In this document: piece after piece, positions 1 to 7,662 of the stretch
Layout of the letters: every line of letters starts with the position of its first letter
Numbering within the stretch: position 1 is the stretch's first letter
Assembly (NCBI GenBank): GCA_030429835.1
Contig: JAUIGC010000007.1
Coordinates: 1 to 45,765, forward strand
Length of the DNA: 45,765 nucleotides
Direction: 5' to 3'
Origin: Bacteroidia bacterium
Lineage (GTDB): Bacteria; Bacteroidota; Bacteroidia; Flavobacteriales; Flavobacteriaceae
Translations under genes and position numbers: made by a program
The notes under the pieces: generated by a model
Seen by the model: the letters and a program-made list of their open reading frames with translations, nothing else
Database searches by the model: none
Told to the model about the DNA's origin: nothing

Positions 1-742
1 TGGAAGTTCTAAAAACACCATTTTCATAATAAAGATGATAGATGGAATTTGTGGATACCCTTGGATGACCATCGGTGTATGTGAAATCAATTCTATTGAC
101 CTCGTCCGTCGCAAACTTGGGATATGGTCTTTGAAGTCCAGAACCTGTAGTCCTTATAAGTTGTATTTGATCCTCCCATGTTATTCCTTCATCTCGAGAA
201 ATTGAGACTGTAGGATTATCGTTAATACCACGGTAAAAATTATAAATTGCGTTGCTCTCACCGGACAGTGAATATGTATTGGAAAAAAGATTTGTAGTGG
301 GCAAATCCCATTTATATTCAGAGCTCCAATCAGAAATGGTGCTTGGAGTTGTGTTATTTGAAATCCTATAATAAAACTCATTGCCCAAATGTCTGGTATG
401 CATCGCAAGTAATCTACCATCTGATAGAAGTGTAAGGGATGGGGCCACATGATCATCCTTTTGTTGAGAAGCAGTAGTAGAAATGATAGTTTCTGTCCCT
501 GTGCTGGTAATGGGATTATATCTTGTTAAACCAACTTGACCATTGCGTTTTGCGTAACCAACAAAGAGATACCCATTGTTATAAACGGCTCGTTCATCCA
601 TGCTCCAATTCCAGGCCCCATCCGGGGCTATATCCCTAATATCAGGGGTTCCTTGACCTATTATTTCTAAGGGAGATAATAGGACACAAAGAAGAAACAA
701 TATTATATATGTCTCATTTGACCAAAGGCGAAGCTTTTTCAT
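1..742 (-). CDS. BNR-4 repeat protein, secreted, truncated by window edge
   Basis: The reading frame opens at an ATG at 740-742 and stays open to the window edge, giving 247 visible residues; the C-terminal part lies outside. The N-terminus has a basic start (MKKLRLW) and a hydrophobic run ending near residue 30 (LSPLEIIGQG), a typical signal peptide. The mature part begins with a tryptophan-rich stretch (DGAWNWSMDERAVY) and carries one clear Asp-box, SRDEGITW, at about residues 182-189, plus repeated short beta-strand-like segments. This matches BNR-4 family beta-propellers, which in marine Bacteroidota often occur with polysaccharide-degrading enzymes; some relatives are lyases or glycosidases, others have no known activity. 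I infer an extracellular or periplasmic carbohydrate-active or binding protein. Its closest neighbours are a tRNA and the two sugar dehydrogenase fusions, transcribed away from it. Confidence 0.8.
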   Translation of the reverse strand, partial: MKKLRLWSNETYIILFLLCVLLSPLEIIGQGTPDIRDIAPDGAWNWSMDERAVYNNGYLFVGYAKRNGQVGLTRYNPITSTGTETIISTTASQQKDDHVAPSLTLLSDGRLLAMHTRHLGNEFYYRISNNTTPSTISDWSSEYKWDLPTTNLFSNTYSLSGESNAIYNFYRGINDNPTVSISRDEGITWEDQIQLIRTTGSGLQRPYPKFATDEVNRIDFTYTDGHPRVSTNSIYHLYYENGVFRTS

Positions 743-1036
743 TTCCAAAACTTAATTAAGTGTTCTTTCAAAGAAATGAATTTAATTCCAAATGCTTATG
801 ATACAATCGTTTTACCTAGAAAAATAAACGATTAAAGGTATAAATATGGATTTATGGTTAAGAAGATAAAACAAAAACAATTTTGAAGTATTGACTGATT
901 AGGTGGCCTACTGTTACTCTTTTTTTTTAATCTTAATTATTTTTGCTTTTTGTCGGAATGAAGTAACACCTTCAGAAATCAATATTGGTAGGAATAATGG
1001 CTAATATATTATTTTTAGTTATTTTCAACAATTCCT
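743..1036. other. A+T-rich intergenic region upstream of the BNR gene
   Basis: No gene is visible here. The region lies between the start of the minus-strand BNR gene and the terminator of the minus-strand tRNA, so it should hold the BNR promoter. The only structure I can point to is an 8-base inverted repeat, AATCGTTT at 805-812 and AAACGATT at 826-833, about 65 bases upstream of the BNR start codon. I found no clear TAnnTTTG promoter box on the minus strand. Confidence 0.5.
805..833. promoter_or_regulatory. Inverted repeat, possible operator
   Basis: Perfect 8-base arms AATCGTTT and AAACGATT are separated by 13 bases. The site is about 65 bases upstream of the BNR gene start, a reasonable place for an operator. 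There is no T-run on either side, so it is not a terminator. The regulator is unknown. Confidence 0.3.
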
Positions 1037-1073
1037 AAAAATAAAAAACCCCGGCGATTCTACCGGGGGTTTT
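1037..1073 (-). terminator. Rho-independent terminator of the tRNA gene
   Basis: Read on the minus strand, a CCCCGG stem (from 1063-1068) pairs with CCGGGG (from 1049-1054) around an 8-base loop. It is followed by a run of T (complement of the A-run at 1037-1048). It begins directly after the tRNA 3' end, as expected for a tRNA transcription unit. Confidence 0.75.
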
Positions 1074-1074
1074 G

Positions 1075-1165
1075 CGGAGGAAGATGGGATTCGAACCCAC
1101 GGAGGCGTTAACCTCAATAACAACCTGAAGTCGTTATTTGCATTAAACCACTCTGCCATTCCTCC
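1075..1165 (-). tRNA. Serine-type tRNA with UCA anticodon, atypical cloverleaf
   Basis: On the minus strand a cloverleaf can be drawn. The acceptor is GGAGGAA (1159-1165) paired with TTCCTCC (1076-1082), with discriminator G at 1075 and no encoded CCA. The D-arm starts GCAGAGTGGTT and is typical of tRNA-Ser. The anticodon loop is CTTCAGG (1124-1130), giving anticodon UCA. The variable region is long (1101-1115; stem GAGG/CCTC) and the T-loop is TTCGAAT. Two things are odd. The anticodon helix extends to 8 pairs (1131-1138 with 1116-1123, one G-U), and one extra base sits between the T-stem and the 7-bp acceptor, which could be read as an 8-bp acceptor with a mismatched last pair. UCA would read UGA, so this could be a selenocysteine-like, UGA-suppressor or allo-tRNA type, or a decayed gene. 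No selenocysteine genes are in the window. Confidence 0.75.
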
Positions 1166-1374
1166 TCTTCGAGGATAACTATAACGTAAATAGTCTCATA
1201 TTATTGTTTTTGCATCGGTTTTAACACTAATTGAATTTCTTTTTATCTGATTCTTAGTGTAATTTCGCGGCTTTGAAATTAAACGTTTTTATAGGTTCAT
1301 TGAACGATATTAATCTTTAAAGACTGTTTAATGTTATTTTTTTGTTGGTTGAATTTACTTACAACTTTTATGCT

Positions 1375-4300
1375 ATGAATAATTATTACGATTTTAATTC
1401 TAAAAAGCTTAAGAAATACCTTTATATATCATCTGTTACTGCTTTTGCCGCGGCTATTATGAGTTTCGGTCCGATGTTCTTCGGTCCGGGGATGGGGGAT
1501 CCTGAGCCTTTCAGCGTAGCGGTGGATACCGGATTTCCTGCTGACGGTGTCAGCACCCCTGCCTACGAGGAGGCCTTCCCTAACCTGAACTTCGACTCGC
1601 CCATAACCTTCGATCCGGTCCCCAACGACAATTCCAGGATTGTTGTGGCCCAATTGAACGGTAGGGTTTATTGGATTGGCTCCGACAACGGTACTACGAC
1701 AAAAACTGAGATCGTGAACTGGTCCGCGGAGGTGGGCGACCGCAACGAGGGGGCGGTCTGGGACGGCGGCTTTTTGGGCCTTGCGATCCATCCGGAGTTC
1801 GGTACGGACCCTGCGAAGAACTATATGTTCGCGTACTACTCCACGAACGCCTCTAACAACAACCTGGGCACCCCTCAGGACTTCAGGTGCAGTGTCGAGA
1901 ATTTCAGCGGCAACTATCTGGTGTTGGCACGTTTCCGGGTAGATCCGGTCACCATGTCCTATGTTCCCAACAGCCGCCAGACGATGATCCGTCGCGAGCT
2001 CTACAACACCACGCACCGTGGTGGAGGGATGACCTTCGGCCCCGACGGATACCTGTATATCACCACGGGGGACCAGGCGACCTATGCCAATGCGCAGGAC
2101 ATCGTTAACAACCTTGACGGCGGTGTGCTCCGCCTCGATGTGGACATGGACCTGGCGACCAGCCATGCGCCAAGGCGCTTCCTTCAGGATCCAGGGGTGG
2201 GCAACACCCATCCGGACAGCGAGGGCCAGGAAATGTCCGGGGCATATTACTATATTCCCAACGACAACCCTTTCAACGACCCCGCGGGGAGCGTTTTCGA
2301 GGAGTACTATACCATCGGTCATAGAAGCCCTCACCGGTTGACGATGGACTCGGCGACGGGCGACCTTTATATCGGGGAGGTCGGAGAGACCAAGCACGAG
2401 GAGGTGAATATTCTCAGGAACAGTCCCGCGACCGCCGGGAACAACTATGGCTGGCCTTTCAAGGAAGGGAATGCGGACTTCACGCCGCCCACACAGTCAG
2501 GTACGCCGTGTACCGCAAGTCCTTATCCCGATGCGGGAACGGTGGTCTATACGGCCCCTTTGACGGATTTCGTAAGGGACGATGCCTGGTCGATAATCGG
2601 GGGTTATGTGTACAACGGCTCCATAGCCCAGTACCAGGGGCGCTATATCGCCGGGGATTATGTTACCAACAAGTTGTTCGCGATAAACACCCAGAGCGGG
2701 GCCAAGGAAAATATCGGTGTGGGCCCGGGGGAGATGATCTCCTTCGGCCAGGACAGTAGCGGGGAGCTGTACATACTAAGACTGGGTAACAACGGCAATA
2801 GTGGCATCTACAGGTTAAAGGAGTCCATCGATATCAATGCGGCCCCTACGCTGCTTTCGGACACCGGGGTGTTCGTTACGGATATTGACGGGGATTTCTC
2901 GGATATCGGCCAGCTCAGCGTCAACGATGGTTTCATACCCTATGATATGATCCAGCCTTTCTGGTCGGACGGAGCGCTGAAGAGCCGCTGGATGGCCATC
3001 CCCAACAACGGGACGCACGATACTCCTGCGGAGCAGATCCAATGGTCGGAGGACGGCGATTGGCAGTTCCCCGTGGGCTCTGTGCTGGTAAAACATTTCG
3101 ATTACCCGGACGAAAGTAGGCCCAACCAGACCAGGAAGATAGAGACCCGTTTTTCGATAAAGGGAACGGACGGCAACTTTTACTTCCTCACCTATAAATG
3201 GAACACTTCGGAGACGGACGCGACCTTGGTGGACATGTCCACAGGGGAAACGGTAAGTATAGATATAACAAGAGGCGGTAACCAAGAAACCATAGAATGG
3301 CTGTACCCATCCAATTCACAGTGTTTGACCTGTCACAACCCTGCCTTGGGGGGTACCTTGGGGCCCAGGACGCGCAACCTTAACAGCGACTATGACTATA
3401 GTGCCAAGGGAGGTACGGTAGGGAACCAGTTGGTGACCTTGAGCCATTTGGGCATACTTGACCAGAACATCACTGATACCGATACCCCGGGCTACCAAAC
3501 GCACAAGGCGATCGATGACCTGAACGCCACGTTGGACGAGCGAGCTCGCTCGTACCTGGACAACAACTGCGCCTATTGTCACCAGCCGGCCACGGGCAAC
3601 CGGGCGGATTTTGACCTAAGGCTCTTCAATACGCTTTCCCAGACGGGTCTTTTGACGGCCGGGATCAACCAATCGATTCCCGCGATGGCCCCAGACCAGG
3701 AAATCGTATTTCCCGGGAATGCGGCCAAGTCGCAACTGTACCACAGGGCGAACAGTCTTGAGCCGGGCGTAAAGATGCCACCTTTGGCCAAGGGTATCGT
3801 GGACACGGAGGGCGTTGCCTTGCTTGAGGCATGGATCAACCAGCTGCAGCCTCCCGCACCGGCCCCTCCGTTAGGGGACTATAGGATCGTGAACCGTGCC
3901 TCGGGGCAGACCTTGCAGGTTCCCGATGCCAGCACGGCGGATGCGGCCAATGTTGCCCAAGGGGGGTATGCGGGTCTGGCGCACCAGAACTTTACCTTGG
4001 AGGATGCCGCAATTCCTGGTTATCACCAGTTGAAGGCCGTACATAGTGACAAATATCTGGACGTCGCCTCCGCTTCAATGGCCGACGGTGCGAATATCTG
4101 GCAGTATACAGGTAATGGTACCGATGCGCAGCTTTGGGAAATAGTGGATGCGGGCGACGATACCTACAATATAATAAGCAAGCTCAGCGGCTATTACCTG
4201 GGTACCGAGCCCAACGGCAACGTGGTGGTGGCCGCCGATAACGGAAGCGATATCTTCAGGTGGGAGTTTCAACCTACAGGTTCGCCTTTGGATTTAGGAA

Positions 4301-7300
4301 TAACAGTTGCCGAAGAACCTTTGGTAACTTCGGAAGATGGAACATCTGATGAAATCAGTATTGTTTTGGATGCTCCCCCAACAACGGACGTAGTTCTATT
4401 GTTGAACGGAATCCTAAATGCAGATGAATTTTCACTATCCGAAACTCAATTAACCTTTACTTCTGCAAATTGGGATACTCCTCAATTGGTAACGATAGCC
4501 GGTCTTGATGATACAGAAGTTGATGGTGTACAATATTACACGGTCGAAATAAGTGTTGTTGATGCACAGAGCGATCCTTTATACGCTGGTTACTCGGCAA
4601 CAATAGAAGGGTATAATTCTGACGATGATGGTGGTGGTGTGGGTCCACCGGCCTTAGGTATCTATAGAATTGTAAACCTTGCCAGTGGGCAAACCCTTCA
4701 AGTACCCAATGCGAGTACGGCCAATTTGGCAAATATTGCAGAAGGTGCATATGAGGGTCTAGATCATCAGCATCTTGAATTGGAGTATGCAGGTAATAAC
4801 CTGTATAAATTAAAGTTTGTGCACAGTGGCAGTTACTTGGACGTTGCCCAGGGATCCGCTGCGCCAGGAACAAATGTTTTACAATATGAGGATAATGGCG
4901 GTGATACGGATGCCCAGCTATGGGCAATTGAGGATGCCGGCAATGGAACATTCCATTTGGTGAGTCAGGCCGGTGGTCATTATCTTGGTACGGAACCTAA
5001 TGGTAATGTATATGTTCAAGTGGATGATGATAGTGATACATTTCGTTGGCAGTTTATGAATCCAAGCGGACCTTTGGGTAATGGACTTACTGTGACCCCA
5101 GACGTAATCGCTGTTTCGGAAGATGGCCAAACGGATATAATTAGCGTTGTACTAAATGCTGCTCCTGGGGAAGACGTGGTCTTAACTGTCGTTGGACTTT
5201 CCAATACAGATGAATTTAATCTGTCCCTGGCCGAGTTGACATTCAATAACGCCAATTGGGACGTTCCTCAGGAGGTCATGGTATCCGGTGTCGATGATAC
5301 AGAAATTGATGGGGTACAATATTTTCAAATAGAAATAGCAGTGGATCCCGCGAGAAGTGATGCAAATTATAACGGATTTTCTGTGGTAATCGATGGATAC
5401 AATTCAGACGATGATGGTGGTGGAGTAGGGGCTCCGGTAACTGGAATCTATAGAGTAATCAATAGGGCAAGTGGGGAAACCCTGCAAGTTCCTGACGCAA
5501 GTCTTTTAGATCAAGCCAATATAGCTGAAGGCACCTATTCCAATACAGACAATCAGCATTTTGAATTGGAGTATGCGGGTAACAATCTATACTCTTTAAG
5601 AGCTATCCATAGTGATAAATATCTGGATGTTGCTGCCGCTTCCACTGCAGTTGATACCAATATTTGGCAATATGAAGGTAACGGTTCCGATGCGCAATTA
5701 TGGCAGATAGTAGATGCTGGAGACGGCACTTTTTATTTGATCAGTGAGTTAAGTGGTTATTATCTAGGAACAGAACCCGATGGAAATGTTATTGTGAAGG
5801 CTAATGACGGTAGCGATACCATCAGGTGGGAGTTTACCTTTACAGGATACCCCCCAACTGCCGTTGCAACCTCGGATATTACTGAAGGGGAAGCACCTTT
5901 GGATGTTTCCTTTACTGGGGATGCTTCTACGGACGACATTGCGGTTACGGAGTACCTATGGGACTTTGGTGATGGTAGTACTTCCACTGAGGCGAACCCT
6001 ATACATACCTTTGCGGCTGCAGGTAGCTATGATGTGGTGTTAACGGTGACTGATGGGGGAGGATTGACAGATACGGCTACGGCAATTACCATAACGGTAA
6101 TTGCTCCTAACGGTGCTCCAACCGCGGTAGCAACATCTGATGTCAGTGAAGGAGAGGTACCTTTGGAAGTTTCTTTCACTGGAGATGGATCTACAGACGA
6201 TATCGGTATTACAAGTTATCTTTGGGACTTTGGGGATGGTAGTACTTCTACAGAGGTGAATCCAATGCATACATTCACCGCAGTTAATATCTATGAGGTC
6301 AGCCTAGCGGTAACCGATGCAGGAGGGCTAATGGATACTGCTACACTTACAATTACGGTCAATCCTGTAAACGAAGCTCCAACAGCAGTGGCCAGTTCGG
6401 ATATTAACGAGGGCGAAGCGCCTTTGGATGTTTCTTTCACCGGGGATAGTTCTACGGATGATGTTGCTATAACGGAGTATCTATGGGACTTTGGAGATGG
6501 TAGTACTTCTACGGAAGCCAATCCTATTCATACCTTTACTGATGCAGGAAGTTATGACGTTTTATTAACTGTTACCGATGCAGGAGGGTTGACCGATACG
6601 GCTTTGATTACCATTACAGTATATGCGGCAAACGGTGTTCCAACTGCGATTGCAACTTCGAATATTAGCGAGGGAGGTGCCCCATTGGAGGTTTCCTTCA
6701 TGGGAGATGCATCTACCGATGATTCTGGGATTACGGAATATCTATGGGATTTTGGGGATGGTGGTACTTCCACGGAAGCGAACCCAGTACATACCTTTAC
6801 TACTTTAGGTAGCTATGATGTGGTCCTGACGGTAACCGATGCAGGAGGGTTGACGGATACGGCAATGCTTACTATTATAGTATCTGCAGTTAACGGCGCT
6901 CCGACTGCGGTGGCCAGTTCGGACGTGACAGAGGGCGAAGCTCCTTTGGAAGTTTCTTTTACAGGTGATGCTTCTACCGATGATACAGGAATTTTGGAAT
7001 ACCTGTGGGATTTTGGTGATGGTGAAACCTCTACAGATGCTAACCCGGTACATACCTTCATGGAAGCGAACAGCTATGAAGTAACCTTGACTGTTACCGA
7101 TGGACAGGGACTTAGCGATAGCACCAGTATAACGATTGAGGTTTTGGATAATCAAACCAATTCACAAGATGTTGAAATCGTCATTGCGCCAAACCCGGCC
7201 TCACAATATGCCTATATCTATTTCAACAACGTATCAGTAGATAGAAATGAGATTATTGGCTTTACGATCCATGATACAGGTGGCCGATTGATCGGTCAAT

Positions 7301-7437
7301 ACATGGAGTCTGAGGTTTACAGTGAACAAGGTCTTTATACCATTCCAATGTTTGGACTTCGGGATGAATTTTATGCCATCACGATATCTTTTACAGAAGG
7401 GCCGCCAATTAGTAAAAGGGTAATCGTTAGAAACTAA
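1375..7437 (+). CDS. Secreted PQQ sugar dehydrogenase / diheme cytochrome c / ricin lectin / PKD fusion (copy 1)
   Basis: The protein is 2020 residues from the ATG at 1375; an upstream in-frame TTG at 1342 is less likely because the ATG gives a normal signal peptide (KKLKKYLYISSVTAFAAAIM). Domains in order: glucose/sorbosone dehydrogenase-like beta-propeller, about 70-480, with GGGMTFGPDGYLYITTGD and HRSPHRLTMD; a region resembling the SO2930/HNE_0200 diheme cytochrome family, about 495-825, with heme sites CLTCH (650-654) and CAYCH (732-736); ricin-type lectin domains at about 834-964, 1095-1227 and 1357-1487, alternating with Calx-beta-like segments; five PKD domains, about 1493-1925, each with WDFGDG; and a T9SS sorting tail from about 1935 (IAPNPAS, ending KRVIVRN). 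I infer an exported, surface-held enzyme that oxidises sugars and passes electrons to its own hemes. Bases 1451-4270 repeat exactly in the next gene and are G+C-rich, while the rest is A+T-rich. Confidence 0.88.
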   Translation: MNNYYDFNSKKLKKYLYISSVTAFAAAIMSFGPMFFGPGMGDPEPFSVAVDTGFPADGVSTPAYEEAFPNLNFDSPITFDPVPNDNSRIVVAQLNGRVYWIGSDNGTTTKTEIVNWSAEVGDRNEGAVWDGGFLGLAIHPEFGTDPAKNYMFAYYSTNASNNNLGTPQDFRCSVENFSGNYLVLARFRVDPVTMSYVPNSRQTMIRRELYNTTHRGGGMTFGPDGYLYITTGDQATYANAQDIVNNLDGGVLRLDVDMDLATSHAPRRFLQDPGVGNTHPDSEGQEMSGAYYYIPNDNPFNDPAGSVFEEYYTIGHRSPHRLTMDSATGDLYIGEVGETKHEEVNILRNSPATAGNNYGWPFKEGNADFTPPTQSGTPCTASPYPDAGTVVYTAPLTDFVRDDAWSIIGGYVYNGSIAQYQGRYIAGDYVTNKLFAINTQSGAKENIGVGPGEMISFGQDSSGELYILRLGNNGNSGIYRLKESIDINAAPTLLSDTGVFVTDIDGDFSDIGQLSVNDGFIPYDMIQPFWSDGALKSRWMAIPNNGTHDTPAEQIQWSEDGDWQFPVGSVLVKHFDYPDESRPNQTRKIETRFSIKGTDGNFYFLTYKWNTSETDATLVDMSTGETVSIDITRGGNQETIEWLYPSNSQCLTCHNPALGGTLGPRTRNLNSDYDYSAKGGTVGNQLVTLSHLGILDQNITDTDTPGYQTHKAIDDLNATLDERARSYLDNNCAYCHQPATGNRADFDLRLFNTLSQTGLLTAGINQSIPAMAPDQEIVFPGNAAKSQLYHRANSLEPGVKMPPLAKGIVDTEGVALLEAWINQLQPPAPAPPLGDYRIVNRASGQTLQVPDASTADAANVAQGGYAGLAHQNFTLEDAAIPGYHQLKAVHSDKYLDVASASMADGANIWQYTGNGTDAQLWEIVDAGDDTYNIISKLSGYYLGTEPNGNVVVAADNGSDIFRWEFQPTGSPLDLGITVAEEPLVTSEDGTSDEISIVLDAPPTTDVVLLLNGILNADEFSLSETQLTFTSANWDTPQLVTIAGLDDTEVDGVQYYTVEISVVDAQSDPLYAGYSATIEGYNSDDDGGGVGPPALGIYRIVNLASGQTLQVPNASTANLANIAEGAYEGLDHQHLELEYAGNNLYKLKFVHSGSYLDVAQGSAAPGTNVLQYEDNGGDTDAQLWAIEDAGNGTFHLVSQAGGHYLGTEPNGNVYVQVDDDSDTFRWQFMNPSGPLGNGLTVTPDVIAVSEDGQTDIISVVLNAAPGEDVVLTVVGLSNTDEFNLSLAELTFNNANWDVPQEVMVSGVDDTEIDGVQYFQIEIAVDPARSDANYNGFSVVIDGYNSDDDGGGVGAPVTGIYRVINRASGETLQVPDASLLDQANIAEGTYSNTDNQHFELEYAGNNLYSLRAIHSDKYLDVAAASTAVDTNIWQYEGNGSDAQLWQIVDAGDGTFYLISELSGYYLGTEPDGNVIVKANDGSDTIRWEFTFTGYPPTAVATSDITEGEAPLDVSFTGDASTDDIAVTEYLWDFGDGSTSTEANPIHTFAAAGSYDVVLTVTDGGGLTDTATAITITVIAPNGAPTAVATSDVSEGEVPLEVSFTGDGSTDDIGITSYLWDFGDGSTSTEVNPMHTFTAVNIYEVSLAVTDAGGLMDTATLTITVNPVNEAPTAVASSDINEGEAPLDVSFTGDSSTDDVAITEYLWDFGDGSTSTEANPIHTFTDAGSYDVLLTVTDAGGLTDTALITITVYAANGVPTAIATSNISEGGAPLEVSFMGDASTDDSGITEYLWDFGDGGTSTEANPVHTFTTLGSYDVVLTVTDAGGLTDTAMLTIIVSAVNGAPTAVASSDVTEGEAPLEVSFTGDASTDDTGILEYLWDFGDGETSTDANPVHTFMEANSYEVTLTVTDGQGLSDSTSITIEVLDNQTNSQDVEIVIAPNPASQYAYIYFNNVSVDRNEIIGFTIHDTGGRLIGQYMESEVYSEQGLYTIPMFGLRDEFYAITISFTEGPPISKRVIVRN
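1451..4270 (+). repeat. Long direct repeat, copy A (about 2820 bp)
   Basis: This segment recurs at 7715-10534 with a constant offset of 6264 bases and no indel. All stretches I compared by eye are identical, and the overlapping frames on both strands also translate identically, so synonymous sites match too. It covers the end of the signal peptide, the dehydrogenase, both heme sites and the first ricin domain. It stops exactly after the WEF that closes the lectin. Its base composition is G+C-rich (40 of 60 bases at 1741-1800, against 23 of 60 at 4441-4500). Confidence 0.93.
5854..7146 (+). repeat. Five tandem PKD-domain repeats
   Basis: Units begin at 5854, 6118, 6379, 6640 and 6901, so the period is 264 and then 261 bases. 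Each encodes an 87-88 residue PKD domain with a PTAVA-like start and a core close to EYLWDFGDG. They are similar but clearly diverged at DNA level, unlike the perfect 2.8 kb repeat upstream. They probably form a stalk or spacer between the lectin part and the sorting tail. Confidence 0.9.
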
Positions 7438-7450
7438 TTATTATTTTTAT

Positions 7451-7487
7451 AAAAAAAAGGGACAACATTCGTGTTGTCCCTTTTTTT
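7451..7487. terminator. Strong, symmetric rho-independent terminator
   Basis: GGGACAACA (7459-7467) pairs perfectly with TGTTGTCCC (7472-7480) around a TTCG tetraloop. There is an A-run on the left and a seven-T run on the right, so it can work in both directions. It lies 13 bases after the stop codon of the first fusion gene and separates it from the second, so the two copies are probably separate transcription units. Confidence 0.92.
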
Positions 7488-7523
7488 GTTGGAGTCGAGA
7501 CCATGTTTGTACTTAATGGGCGA

Positions 7524-7586
7524 TTCAAAATTTTGAAAGTTATATTGCTATTTATCGGATAAAATTATACTTATATCGATTTATCC
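7524..7586. promoter_or_regulatory. Palindromes upstream of the second fusion gene
   Basis: A perfect 14-base palindrome, TTCAAAATTTTGAA, is at 7524-7537. An inverted repeat, GGATAAA (7557-7563) with TTTATCC (7580-7586), follows. Neither is followed by a T-run. They lie 75-140 bases upstream of the ATG at 7663, in the only non-coding DNA between the two fusion genes, and are candidate operators. No promoter box is clear. Confidence 0.3.
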
Positions 7587-7662
7587 AGTTCAATATTTAT
7601 ATAAAAATTATTTAAATTAATTTTAACATTCTCCCCCAAATTTCATATTTAAGATATTCAAA

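Noticed and set aside
1342-1374. TTG start giving 11 more residues for the first fusion gene
   Set aside because: The ATG at 1375 yields a normal signal peptide length and composition; the extension adds nothing recognisable.
1429-2397. 322-codon open frame on the minus strand inside copy 1 of the long repeat, and its twin at 7687-8661
   Set aside because: It is antisense to a well-supported dehydrogenase domain in G+C-rich DNA, where long spurious frames are expected. It is Arg/Val-rich without recognisable motifs, and its presence in both copies only reflects DNA identity.
5854-7146. CRISPR-like array in the repeated 261-base region
   Set aside because: The repeats are diverged, in frame and encode PKD domains; there are no short identical repeats with unique spacers.
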